Of a stretch of 51,046 nt of DNA, positions 10,569 through 18,569 are shown one piece after another; position 1 is the stretch's first letter; each line of letters starts with the position of its first letter. The notes beneath the pieces are model-generated. The model was not told the DNA's origin, searched no databases, and worked only from the letters and a program-made list of their open reading frames with translations. The translations under genes were made by a program, and so were the position numbers. The DNA is from Pseudomonadota bacterium. GTDB taxonomy: Bacteria > Pseudomonadota > Gammaproteobacteria > Burkholderiales > Rhodocyclaceae. The stretch is taken from assembly GCA_021849505.1 (NCBI GenBank), contig JAJZSW010000011.1:1-51046 (forward strand), given 5' to 3'.

Positions 10569-11426
10569 TTATTTTCCTTTTCTTGCCTTGATATCCTCTT
10601 CGAGCTCGGTGAAGCTCGGCCGATCGCCGGAATAGAGAACCTTGCGGCCGAATTCGATCGCCACCTGCGGCGCATAGCCATTCATGCTGGCGAGCAGCAC
10701 GGCCTTGATCACGTGATAGATCTTGCTGCCCTCTTCCACCTTCTGGTTGAGCCGGTTGGCGATCGGCTCGACGAAACCGTAGGCCAGCAGGATGCCGAGG
10801 AAGGTGCCGACCAGGGCGCCGCCGATCATCTTGCCCAGCACGGCCGGCGGTTCGCCGACCGAGCCCATGACGTTGACCACGCCCATCACCGCCACGACGA
10901 TGCCGAAGGCGGGAATCGCGCCGGCGGTGGTCTGCACCATGTGCGCGGGGAAATGCGCCTCGGCATGATGGGTTTCGATCTCGATATCCATCAGGTTTTC
11001 GATCTCGAAGGCGTTGAGATTGCCGCCGACCATCATGCGCAGGTAGTCGCAGACGAACTCCATTACGTGATGATCGGCCTGTATCGACGGATACTTCGAA
11101 AAGATCGGACTGGCCTCGGGATTCTCGACGTCGTTCTCGATCGACATCAGGCCTTCCTTGCGCACCTTGGCGAGGATCTCGAACAGCATGGCCAGCAGAT
11201 CCATGTAGACGGCCTTGTTGTACTTGTCGCCCTTGAGTGCGGCGGGAATCGCGCCGAAAATGGCTTTCAGGGAACGCGGCCCGTTCGAGCCGACCAGATA
11301 GCCGATGGTCAGACCGAAGATGGCGACATATTCCAGCGGCACCCACAGGGCGCCAAGGCTGCCGTGAATGGCATAGGTGCCGACCGAGGACAGCAGGACA
11401 ATGACGTAGGCGATGAGCAGAAACAT
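10569..11426 (-). CDS. motA: Flagellar motor stator protein MotA
   Basis: A 285-residue MotA of usual length with four membrane segments: two near the N-terminus, then a large cytoplasmic loop, then two at about 170-225 (AGAIPAFGIVVAVMGVVNVMG and IGGALVGTFLGILLAYGF). The conserved prolines of the channel helices (AIPAFG and GEPPAVLG) are present. With MotB it makes the proton-driven stator. It lies downstream of flhC but is separated from it by a strong terminator, so it should have its own promoter in 11427-11532, where I could not assign one with confidence. Confidence 0.96.
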   Translation of the reverse strand: MFLLIAYVIVLLSSVGTYAIHGSLGALWVPLEYVAIFGLTIGYLVGSNGPRSLKAIFGAIPAALKGDKYNKAVYMDLLAMLFEILAKVRKEGLMSIENDVENPEASPIFSKYPSIQADHHVMEFVCDYLRMMVGGNLNAFEIENLMDIEIETHHAEAHFPAHMVQTTAGAIPAFGIVVAVMGVVNVMGSVGEPPAVLGKMIGGALVGTFLGILLAYGFVEPIANRLNQKVEEGSKIYHVIKAVLLASMNGYAPQVAIEFGRKVLYSGDRPSFTELEEDIKARKGK

Positions 11427-11532
11427 GCGGCAACCCTGGAAAAATAATCAGGCACCGCTCCCCGCGGCGCGCAAGCTGCCGCAATCATAGCGGCAAAAGC
11501 CGGGAATCGCATGCCGGCCGGGTGCAACAATG

Positions 11533-11568
11533 AAAAAAGTCGCCCTGCCTGTTTCCGGGCGGGGCGAC
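11533..11568 (-). terminator. Rho-independent terminator downstream of flhC
   Basis: On the minus strand an 11-bp, nearly perfect GC-rich stem (GTCGCCCCGCC pairing with GGCAGGGCGAC) is followed directly by six T residues. It lies about 30 bp after the flhC stop codon. Confidence 0.93.
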
Positions 11569-11596
11569 GGCAAGGAGACCGGAAAGGAAAGACGTC

Positions 11597-12136
11597 TCAG
11601 GCTGCGGTGACGGCTTCGGCGGCGCGGCGCGTCTTACCTGCGCGAGCGGGCATGTGGCACAAGCCGCAGACGTAGTCGTGCTTGGGGTCGTGCGCATGGG
11701 CGACGAAATCGCCGCCGCAGGTCTTGCAGGAGGTCATCTGGAGCATGCCGGCGTCGAAGAAACGCACCATCGTCCAGGCACGCGTCAGCGACAGCACGTT
11801 TTCCATGCCGCAACGCGCCGTCTGCTCCATGTAGAGCCGGTAGGCCTTGATGATGCGCTCCAGGCCGGACAACTTGGTATGGCGCTCGAGGAAATTGAAA
11901 TAGGCCATGAACAGCGAGGCATGGACGTTCGGCTGCCAGGTCATGAACCAGTCGGTCGAGAACGGCAGCATGCCCTTGGGCGGCGAAACCCCCCGCACCT
12001 CCTTGTAGAGCTTGAGCAGGCGCTCGCGGGACAGATTGGTTTCGGCTTCAAGCAGTTGCAGGCGCGCACCGAGCTCGATGAGCTCGATGGCTAGACGAAT
12101 ATCTCTCGCCTCCGAGATGACGGATTTATTGCGCAT
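11597..12136 (-). CDS. flhC: Flagellar transcriptional activator FlhC
   Basis: A 179-residue FlhC. The start at 12136 (MRNKSVISEARD) has GGGAGG just upstream; a longer in-frame reading overlaps flhD and is rejected. The C-terminal half carries the zinc-binding cysteines in CKTCGG and CGLC. With FlhD it forms the heterohexameric activator of early flagellar operons. It lies 35 bp after flhD and ends at a strong terminator. FlhDC as flagellar master regulator is known in enterobacteria and many betaproteobacteria. Confidence 0.96.
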   Translation of the reverse strand: MRNKSVISEARDIRLAIELIELGARLQLLEAETNLSRERLLKLYKEVRGVSPPKGMLPFSTDWFMTWQPNVHASLFMAYFNFLERHTKLSGLERIIKAYRLYMEQTARCGMENVLSLTRAWTMVRFFDAGMLQMTSCKTCGGDFVAHAHDPKHDYVCGLCHMPARAGKTRRAAEAVTAA

Positions 12137-12171
12137 GGACGACCTCCCTGAATTGTCGCTGCGATCAGTGC

Positions 12172-12489
12172 TCAGGCCACGGACTCGACCGGCTTGCCGG
12201 CGGCGAGGATGGCGGCATGAATGTGGCCGACGCCACGCTCGCGCTCGTGGTTGGCGAGCAGATCGATCAGCAGGGAATCGTCGAAACGGAAGCTGCACAG
12301 CAGCATGTCGGAACTGGCCATTTTCAGGACCTGCCCCGGCGTCAGGGTTTCCAGGATGTCGGCAATCTCCTCGCTGATGCCCAGGCGGAACACGGCGGCT
12401 TCGCGATCGCTGCGAACCATGTTCTGCGCCAGCATCAGATAGGCAAGATTGACCTCCTTGATGTCATTGTAGGTGTCGGTCGCTTTCAT
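12172..12489 (-). CDS. flhD: Flagellar transcriptional activator FlhD
   Basis: A 105-residue FlhD, slightly shorter than the E. coli protein. The start at 12489 (MKATDTYND) is preceded by GGAGAGGAAAG. The family motif around NLAYLMLAQNMVRSDREAA and the FRLGIS turn are present. It is the partner of FlhC in the flagellar master regulator. The upstream region to 12697 is AT-rich and carries nested dyads, so this promoter is likely a regulated control point for motility. Confidence 0.95.
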   Translation of the reverse strand: MKATDTYNDIKEVNLAYLMLAQNMVRSDREAAVFRLGISEEIADILETLTPGQVLKMASSDMLLCSFRFDDSLLIDLLANHERERGVGHIHAAILAAGKPVESVA

Positions 12490-12581
12490 CTTTCCTCTCC
12501 TTGCATTGCCGCCAATCCCGTGAATCTCCAGGTGCAAAAATCCCACCGAAGAATGCCCGTCTGGCAGTGATGACATTCTCC

Positions 12582-12668
12582 GCAGAACTCTGCAAGAAGA
12601 AAATCAATGGAAAGACCATCCTTTTGTAAGAATAGGATGGGAGACTCTTGTAAGAAAAAACCTTACAA
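12582..12668. promoter_or_regulatory. AT-rich regulatory region upstream of flhDC with nested dyads
   Basis: Three inverted repeats stand in this otherwise GC-rich context. GCAGA-AC-TCTGC is at 12582-12593. CCATCC-N13-GGATGG is at 12616-12640. TTGTAAG-N7-CTTACAA is at 12648-12668. A further TTGTAAG at 12624-12630 sits inside the second dyad. They lie 93-179 bp upstream of the flhD start, as expected for operators of a regulated promoter. The hairpin at 12648 is not followed by a T-run on the minus strand, so it is unlikely to terminate the upstream gene. Confidence 0.55.
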
Positions 12669-12697
12669 AACTGATCTTGTTTTCTGTTTTTAATGAA

Positions 12698-14653
12698 TTA
12701 TTTTGTGGTCTGACCCGCCGGATCCGGCTGCTGGACCGTCGCCACGCAGTTCCGGCCATGCTGCTTCGCCAGATAAACCCCCTCGTCGGCCCGCTTCAGC
12801 AAGGCATCAATGTCGGTCGTGCCGGCGTCACGCACCGCCACGCCGATGCTCAGGCCGCACTTCACCCGTGCATGGCCCGCATCGACTTCCATGGCGGCAA
12901 CTGCCTTCCTGACCCGCTCCGCGCAGATCAGCGCCGCCGGCAAGTCGGTTTGCGGACAAATCACCGTGAATTCGTCGCCGCCGGTGCGGCAGGCCACATC
13001 CTGCGCGCGCAAGGCCTTCTTGATTGCGGCTGACACCTGCTTGAGTACCGCATCACCCACGTCGTGGCCATGGCCGTCGTTGATCATCTTGAAGTTATCG
13101 ACATCGATCAGCATGCAGGCGAGCGGCCGCTTGCTGCGATTCGCCGCGAGCCATTCGCGCTGAAAGAATTCGATCGCATAGCGTCGATTGGGCAGCCCGG
13201 TCAGCACGTCGGTCAGCGCCGCTTCCTGCAGGCGGCGATTGGTCACCGCCAGCTCGGCGGCAAAGCGACGGATCTCGTCGCGATCCTGCTCGATTTCGCG
13301 CTGCAGCGTCACCACGCGCTGCGCCGCGCGCAGCCGCGCGCCGAGCACCCGGGGCTGGAGCGGCTTGAGGAGGAAGTCATCGACGCCGGCGGCGAAGGCC
13401 TCTACGAGCTTGTCCTCGGCTTCGAGCGCGGTCAGGATCAGTATGTAGATGCCGCGGCCGAGCTTGGTCTGGCGCAGCGCGCGCGTCATGCCAACGCCGT
13501 CCATGCCGGCCATGACCCAGTCGGTGATGACGATCTGGGGATGGATTTCGAGCGCCATCACGAAACCCGACTGGCCATCGACGGCCTCGAACACCTGATA
13601 GCCGGAAGCACTCAACATCGTGGTCAGGATGGTGCGCACCACCTTGTCGTCATCGACGACCAGCACGCGCAGGGCCTCACCCTCGACGTTGGGCATGCCG
13701 TCGGCGGACAGCGCCGGCGCGGCGGTCGGCTGCGAGAACTCCTCGAACGGCGGCACCTCTTGGGCAGCCACGTCGAGCAGCGCCGCCCATTCCCGCCACT
13801 CACGGGCGACCTGATCGCCAAGCGCAATCAGGGGTTCGCTCTCGATCGCCAGCGTGCTGCCGTAGCGGAACAGCTTCGGCATCAGGGCACGCCGCTCGCC
13901 GTCGTCGGCCAGGCACAGGTCGGCGATCAGGCGCCCCAGGGCCAGCATCCAGACGAGCTGATAAAGGGGCGAATCGGGCGGCGCGCCCACCCGGTCCGGC
14001 TCCTCGTGCCTGAACACGGCATCGACGTACATGCGCGGCAGACCCCAGTCCTGCAGCATCGCCGCCGTCAACTCGGTGTGGGTCGTCGCAAAACTGTCGC
14101 GCTCGCAGGCGACGAGCGGCTTGTCATCGCCCCGTTCGCGCTGCTCGATCACCTGCCCATATTCGCGTGGGAAGACGCTGGCCAGCGACAACTCACCGAT
14201 GCGGCACAACAGACCGATGCTGAAGGCCTCCTCGGGAAGAGCGATGCGCGTGCGCGCCGCCAGGGTCTGCGTCGCCACCGCGCAGGCGAGGGAATGCGAC
14301 CAGAAGCGCTGGTAATTGAAATTCGTGCACTGCCCGCCGCGGTAGTTCGATACCAAAGAAATGCCCAATGCCAGATAGCGGACGGTGGCAATGCCGAGCA
14401 GGATAAGCGCATCCCGCACCGAGGTGATCGGCCGTGTCTTGCCGTGCAGGGCATTGGCGGCCTTGATGAGCCGCCCCACCAGGGCCGGGTCGGCCTGCAC
14501 GGCATGGGCAAGCTCGGCGACGGACACCCCGGGCTTCTGGGTCAGCCGCATCACCGCCAAGGCGGCCCCGCGGGGCGAAGGAAGATCGCCCAGCGCCTTG
14601 ATTTCCTCCAGCCTTTCAGTATTGAACGGGCTGCTGTTCTGAGGTGAGGACAT
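12698..14653 (-). CDS. HDOD-REC-GGDEF signalling protein (paralogue 1)
   Basis: This 651-residue protein has an HDOD domain in the first ~280 residues (LPSPRGAALAVMRLTQ, ADPALVGRLIKAAN), a receiver domain with phospho-site Asp378 in IVITDWVMAGMDG, and a GGDEF domain with an intact active site GGDEF at 558-562. RAQD sits five residues before the active site, matching the RxxD allosteric I-site. It is therefore predicted to be an active, product-inhibited diguanylate cyclase controlled by phosphorylation. The same domain order occurs in the protein at 16662-18569. It lies immediately upstream of the flhDC control region and on the same strand. Confidence 0.92.
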   Translation of the reverse strand: MSSPQNSSPFNTERLEEIKALGDLPSPRGAALAVMRLTQKPGVSVAELAHAVQADPALVGRLIKAANALHGKTRPITSVRDALILLGIATVRYLALGISLVSNYRGGQCTNFNYQRFWSHSLACAVATQTLAARTRIALPEEAFSIGLLCRIGELSLASVFPREYGQVIEQRERGDDKPLVACERDSFATTHTELTAAMLQDWGLPRMYVDAVFRHEEPDRVGAPPDSPLYQLVWMLALGRLIADLCLADDGERRALMPKLFRYGSTLAIESEPLIALGDQVAREWREWAALLDVAAQEVPPFEEFSQPTAAPALSADGMPNVEGEALRVLVVDDDKVVRTILTTMLSASGYQVFEAVDGQSGFVMALEIHPQIVITDWVMAGMDGVGMTRALRQTKLGRGIYILILTALEAEDKLVEAFAAGVDDFLLKPLQPRVLGARLRAAQRVVTLQREIEQDRDEIRRFAAELAVTNRRLQEAALTDVLTGLPNRRYAIEFFQREWLAANRSKRPLACMLIDVDNFKMINDGHGHDVGDAVLKQVSAAIKKALRAQDVACRTGGDEFTVICPQTDLPAALICAERVRKAVAAMEVDAGHARVKCGLSIGVAVRDAGTTDIDALLKRADEGVYLAKQHGRNCVATVQQPDPAGQTTK

Positions 14654-14660
14654 GGCCTTT

Positions 14661-14691
14661 GGTATTGTTTTTTGCTATAAGTTTTTATACC
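14661..14691. promoter_or_regulatory. Divergent AT-rich promoter region with a short dyad
   Basis: The ~85 bp between the HDOD protein start (minus) and the Nudix start (plus) holds an AT-rich block bounded by GGTAT and ATACC in inverted orientation with 21 bp between. It is the only space available for promoters of both genes. I cannot fix the -35/-10 elements. Confidence 0.35.
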
Positions 14692-14738
14692 ACCTTCCAG
14701 GCCGGTTGATTCGCGGATCAGGCGCTAGAATTTTCGCC

Positions 14739-15299
14739 ATGGATCCAGCCATCAATTTCTGCTGCAGTTGTGCCGCCCCGGTCAGCCTGCGCGTACCGCC
14801 CGGCGACACCCAGCCGCGCCATGTCTGCGGTGCCTGCGGCGCAATCCATTACCGCAACCCGCGCATGGTGGTCGGCGCCCTGCCGGTCTGGGAAGACCGG
14901 ATTCTGCTCTGCCGGCGCGCCATCGAGCCGCGCCATGGATGCTGGACGCTGCCGGCTGGCTTCATGGAAAACCAGGAAACCGTCGCTGAAGCGGCGCTGC
15001 GCGAAACCCGCGAGGAAGCCTGCGCGCGCATCGCGCTCGACGGCATGTACACGATGATTTCCGTGCCGCACATCAGCCAGGTGCACGTCATCTTTCGCGC
15101 GCGCCTGCTCGACCTCGATTTCGCCGCCGGCGACGAGACGCAGGAAGTGGCGCTGTTCGAGGAAGCCGCCATTCCCTGGGACAGCATCGCCTTCCGTACC
15201 GTGGCACTGACCCTGCGCCATTTCTTCGCCGACCGCGCGCGCGGCAACTTCGGCCTGCACGTCGAGTCGGTCGTACTGCCCAAATCAGTGCCGAAATAA
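14739..15299 (+). CDS. Nudix hydrolase with N-terminal zinc ribbon
   Basis: A 186-residue protein starting at ATG 14739 (MDPAINFCC); an earlier in-frame ATG at 14652 overlaps the divergent gene and is rejected. The N-terminus has two Cys pairs (CCSC and CGAC) as in zinc-ribbon Nudix proteins. The Nudix box GFMENQETVAEAALRETREE fits the GX5EX7REUXEE pattern with all catalytic glutamates. The substrate is probably a nucleoside diphosphate derivative such as ADP-ribose or a dinucleotide; sequence alone does not decide. It ends one base before the convergent TonB-like gene. Confidence 0.9.
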   Translation: MDPAINFCCSCAAPVSLRVPPGDTQPRHVCGACGAIHYRNPRMVVGALPVWEDRILLCRRAIEPRHGCWTLPAGFMENQETVAEAALRETREEACARIALDGMYTMISVPHISQVHVIFRARLLDLDFAAGDETQEVALFEEAAIPWDSIAFRTVALTLRHFFADRARGNFGLHVESVVLPKSVPK

Positions 15300-15300
15300 A

Positions 15301-16011
15301 TCAGTCTTCGACCTCGAATACCACCGGCAACAAAACGGCAAACTCCTGGCCGCGCAGCGACTCCGGCAAGGTGGTACGCGCGGCGGCGGCGCGCAGCATA
15401 TCGAGCGCGGCCGTGTCGAGAATTGCGTGGCCGCTCGAACGCGCCAGTTCCGTCTGTCGCGGTGCGCCCGCAGCGACGCTGACGCGCACCTCGGCGGTGC
15501 CGGCCATGCCTGCGCGCCGCGCCGTTTCGGGATAGCTGCGAAAGCGCCGCGCCTCTCCGGCGAGGGCCAGGCGGTATTGGCGCAGGCCGGCGGCATCCGG
15601 GCCGCGCTCGCTGAGCGTGGCCATCGCGACCGTGACCGGCTCTGGCGCGAAGCGGGCAAAGGGGACGCCGCCCACCGCCTCGCTCGGAACCACGGCGGGT
15701 GCCACGACCAAACTCGGTGCTGGCGGGACGGCATCCGCTGCCGCAGGCGCGGGCGCGATCACGGCCGCCCGGCGCTGCAGGGCCGGCGCGGCACGCGGCA
15801 CGGGTGCGGCAGCGCCGGTCACCGCCTCCGGAGCAGCGCGCAGTTCGGCACGCAAGGGCGCTGCGGGCGGCACCCCGGCCAGTTCGGCCAAGGGCACGCC
15901 GGCGAACATGCCCAATGCCAGCGCATGCAGCGCCAGGGAGCCGGCCAGCGCGCGCCAGGGAACTCCGCTGCTTTCGTGGGTTTTTTCCGGTTGCCGGGAT
16001 AAACTAAACAT
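15301..16011 (-). CDS. TonB-family energy transducer-like protein
   Basis: This 236-residue protein has a basic N-terminus, one membrane anchor at about 24-42 (LAGSLALHALALGMFAG), a long Ala/Pro-rich stretch, and a C-terminal TonB-like domain with YPETARRAGMAGTAEVRVSV and the later DTAALDMLRAA helix. The His in the anchor (LALHALAL) matches the functional His of TonB anchors. It could energise TonB-dependent receptors such as the one at 24017-26032, but no exbB/exbD is adjacent, so the pairing is inference. Its linker includes a copy of the dispersed repeat (AVPPAPSL). Confidence 0.85.
   Translation of the reverse strand: MFSLSRQPEKTHESSGVPWRALAGSLALHALALGMFAGVPLAELAGVPPAAPLRAELRAAPEAVTGAAAPVPRAAPALQRRAAVIAPAPAAADAVPPAPSLVVAPAVVPSEAVGGVPFARFAPEPVTVAMATLSERGPDAAGLRQYRLALAGEARRFRSYPETARRAGMAGTAEVRVSVAAGAPRQTELARSSGHAILDTAALDMLRAAAARTTLPESLRGQEFAVLLPVVFEVED
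15710..15734 (-). repeat. Dispersed 25-bp repeat, copy 4 (in TonB-like gene)
   Basis: Three differences from the consensus; translated AVPPAPSL in the Pro-rich linker of the TonB-like protein. Confidence 0.85.
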
Positions 16012-16076
16012 CGTCAGAATGGTCTGATAGCTTTATGGCACTCTTTCGCGGCATTTTAGGACGACAGCTTCCGGTC

Positions 16077-16649
16077 ATGACCGCTTACCCGCTGATCCTC
16101 ACGCTCGACCCCCATGGCGCCCCCCATCGCTGGGTGACTTGGCAGCATGCCTGTTTCTACTACGCGAAAGATCTGGTTGCCTGGGCCATCGGTGACAACA
16201 GCTTCGTGATCCATGGCGGCCTCAACCGGCTCACTGGCCTGCGCTCGGAAATCTGCGCCAACAGCATCATCGCGATCAAGGGTCGCGCACTGGCCGGACG
16301 CCAGTTCCAGCAAGTGCCGCCGCTAGACAACCGCGAACTGTTCCATCGCGACCGCCACATCTGCGCCTACTGCGGCGACAGCCTGCCCAGTTCCAAGCTC
16401 ACGCGCGACCACGTCATGCCCGTCTCGCAGGGCGGCCGCGACATCTGGATGAACGTCGTCACCGCCTGCCGCGGCTGCAACCAGAGGAAAAGCGGCCGCA
16501 CGCCGGAACAGGCACGCATGCAGCTGCTCTACGCGCCCTACGTGCCGAACAAGGCAGAGTATCTGATCCTCTCGAACCGCCAAATCCTCGCCGACCAGAT
16601 GGATTTCCTGGCACAGCACGTGCCCAGCCAGAGCCGGGTCAGGCTCTAG
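16077..16649 (+). CDS. HNH endonuclease family protein
   Basis: A 190-residue protein with a C-terminal HNH nuclease motif: CAYCG, then RDHVMPVSQGG, N in WMNVV, and CRGCN, giving the two zinc-binding Cys pairs and the catalytic His. The N-terminal half (LILTLDPHGAPHRWVTWQHA) is typical of a betaproteobacterial HNH family of unknown role. An in-frame ATG at 16035 would add 14 residues; 16077 is preferred because it leaves room for divergent promoters, but neither start has a clear Shine-Dalgarno. It is not surrounded by phage or restriction genes. The cellular function is unknown. Confidence 0.78.
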   Translation: MTAYPLILTLDPHGAPHRWVTWQHACFYYAKDLVAWAIGDNSFVIHGGLNRLTGLRSEICANSIIAIKGRALAGRQFQQVPPLDNRELFHRDRHICAYCGDSLPSSKLTRDHVMPVSQGGRDIWMNVVTACRGCNQRKSGRTPEQARMQLLYAPYVPNKAEYLILSNRQILADQMDFLAQHVPSQSRVRL

Positions 16650-16661
16650 TTTTTTACCGCT

Positions 16662-18569
16662 TCAGACGTCATTCGGGCAGTGCGTCTTTCCCTGCGAATA
16701 CAGGCAGACGCGATCCCGTCCGGCGTTCTTGGCCGCGTAGAGGGCGGTATCCGCGCCATGGACCAGCGCATCGACATCGGCAAAACCCGCCTCGCGCACC
16801 GCAACTCCGATGCTGACCGTCTCACCGATCGTTGCGCCGCCGAAATCGAGTTGTAGCGCCTTGATCAGCCTGCGCAAGCGTTCCGCCACGACCAGAGCGG
16901 TGCGCGGGTCGGCCTCCTGGCACACCAGCAGAAACTCCTCGCCGCCAATGCGACTGACGTTGTCGTGCCGGCGCGCGGCCGCCTGGATGGCCTGGGCGAT
17001 CTCCTTCAGCACGAGGTCGCCCACCGCATGACCATAACGGTCATTCACGGACTTGAAATGATCGACGTCGATCATCAGGACCGCCACCGGTTGTCCGCTG
17101 CGCAGCGACACGCTCCAGGCCTTTTCCAGCGCCAGCATGCCTGCGCGCCGGTTGGGCAGCCCCGTCAACACGTCGGTCATCGCGGCATGCTCGAGGCGGC
17201 GGTTGGAAATGGCCAGCTCCGCCGCGAACTGCTTGAGTTGCGCGCGGTCATTCTCCCAGGCCTCCAGCAGCCTGACATAGTGCAGGGCGGCGCGCATGCG
17301 CGCGTGCAGGGCACGGTTGCTGAGCGGCTTGACGATATAGTCGTCCACCCCGGCCTCGAAGGCTTCGGTGACCTTGTCCTCGGTCTCCACACCGGTCACC
17401 ATGATCACATACATCGACTGGCCCCATTCGGTGGCGCGCAGGGCGCGGCATAACTCCAGCCCGTCCATCTCCGGCATCAGCCAGTCGCTGATGACGATCT
17501 GCGGCATCACCTGCACGGCCAGGGCGAGCCCCGCCCGGCCGTTTTCGGCGGTATAGACCGTGCAGCCCAGCTGATTGCGCAGCGCGGCTTCGGTCATCAG
17601 GCGGCTGGTGGGCTCGTCCTCCACCAACAGCACGGTGGTCTTGCAGGCCATGCCCGGATCCTGTTCGGGACGCGGCGCGGGCGCCTTGACCATGCTGTCG
17701 AAACTCGGCAGCGGTGTGGCCGGGATCTTCAACAGCTCGCCCCAGTTCTGCCACTGCTCGATCGCGCGATCGAAGAGGGCGCCGAAGGTTTCCGCGTCGA
17801 GACCGATCTGTCCCCCCAGGCGCATCAATTCGGCGAGCTTGTTGTGACGCTCGACTTCGCTGGCCCGTCCCAGATCGGCCATGCGCCGGGCCTGGAAGAA
17901 CAGGTGGGTCAACTGAAAGGGGCGCGAGCCGTCGACGAATCCCGCGGTTTCCGGAGCCTCGTGAAAGGACAGCGGCTCGGCAAGCGCCTTCGGCATGCCG
18001 CAATCGGCCAGGATGACGGCCGTGATCTCGGCATGATCGGTTTCCAGCCGGGCACGCTCGATGGCCAGCAGCGCCGCACCCGTGCTCCGGGTATCGAGAA
18101 TCGCCGCATATTCCTCGGCATAGGCGCTCGCCAGCGCCAACTCGCCGATCCGCGCCAGCAGGCCGCAGGCGAAAAGTTCATCCGGGGCGCCGACGCGCAC
18201 CACCCGGCAGAGCTCCTGGCAGCACACCGCCATCAGTAGCGAGTGGGACCAGAACTCCATGTAGTCGAAAGCCCGGCAGGGGCCGCTGGCATACTGATCG
18301 ATGAAGGAGAAGCCCATCGCCAGCTGGCACACGCCGCTCATGCCGAGCCGCAACACCGCATCGCGCACCGAGGCGACGGCACGGCCGCCCTGTGCTGCCG
18401 AATTGGCCTGTCGCAACAGACGGCTGGAAAGCGCGGGATCGGCCTGCGCCACGCGCGCCACGGCGTCGAGCGTCGCATCCTCGCGTCGGCAGATCTCCAT
18501 GATCGCCAGCGCCACCCCCTTCGGGCTCGGCAATTGTCCCGCGATGCGCAGTTGTTCGGCCTTTCTCAT
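16662..18569 (-). CDS. HDOD-REC-GGDEF signalling protein (paralogue 2, GGEEF)
   Basis: A 635-residue paralogue of the protein at 12698-14653: HDOD domain first (LPSPKGVALAIMEI, ADPALSSRLLRQAN), a receiver domain in the middle (IVISDWLMPEMDGLELC), then a GGDEF domain with active site GGEEF at 542-546 and RRHD five residues upstream as a likely I-site. It is predicted to be a phosphorylation-controlled diguanylate cyclase. Its ATG overlaps the stop of the upstream REC-PAS-GGDEF-EAL gene by four bases (ATGA), making it the last gene of the TonB receptor/YfiR/kinase operon and a likely output of that phosphorelay. Confidence 0.93.
   Translation of the reverse strand: MRKAEQLRIAGQLPSPKGVALAIMEICRREDATLDAVARVAQADPALSSRLLRQANSAAQGGRAVASVRDAVLRLGMSGVCQLAMGFSFIDQYASGPCRAFDYMEFWSHSLLMAVCCQELCRVVRVGAPDELFACGLLARIGELALASAYAEEYAAILDTRSTGAALLAIERARLETDHAEITAVILADCGMPKALAEPLSFHEAPETAGFVDGSRPFQLTHLFFQARRMADLGRASEVERHNKLAELMRLGGQIGLDAETFGALFDRAIEQWQNWGELLKIPATPLPSFDSMVKAPAPRPEQDPGMACKTTVLLVEDEPTSRLMTEAALRNQLGCTVYTAENGRAGLALAVQVMPQIVISDWLMPEMDGLELCRALRATEWGQSMYVIMVTGVETEDKVTEAFEAGVDDYIVKPLSNRALHARMRAALHYVRLLEAWENDRAQLKQFAAELAISNRRLEHAAMTDVLTGLPNRRAGMLALEKAWSVSLRSGQPVAVLMIDVDHFKSVNDRYGHAVGDLVLKEIAQAIQAAARRHDNVSRIGGEEFLLVCQEADPRTALVVAERLRRLIKALQLDFGGATIGETVSIGVAVREAGFADVDALVHGADTALYAAKNAGRDRVCLYSQGKTHCPNDV

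Noticed and set aside
12648-12668. TTGTAAG-N7-CTTACAA as a terminator of the upstream HDOD gene
   Set aside because: On the minus strand it is followed by GAGTCTCCC rather than a T-run, and the stem is weak. An operator role is more likely.
16023-16649. The HNH gene as part of a restriction or defence island
   Set aside because: Neighbours are signalling and TonB-like genes, and there is no methylase, helicase or mobile-element gene nearby.
17699-17725. A possible further copy of the dispersed repeat (AAACTCGGCAGCGGTG...)
   Set aside because: Only the first bases agree; the central GGCGGGAC part is absent, and the sequence is explained by ordinary codons of the HDOD-REC-GGDEF gene.
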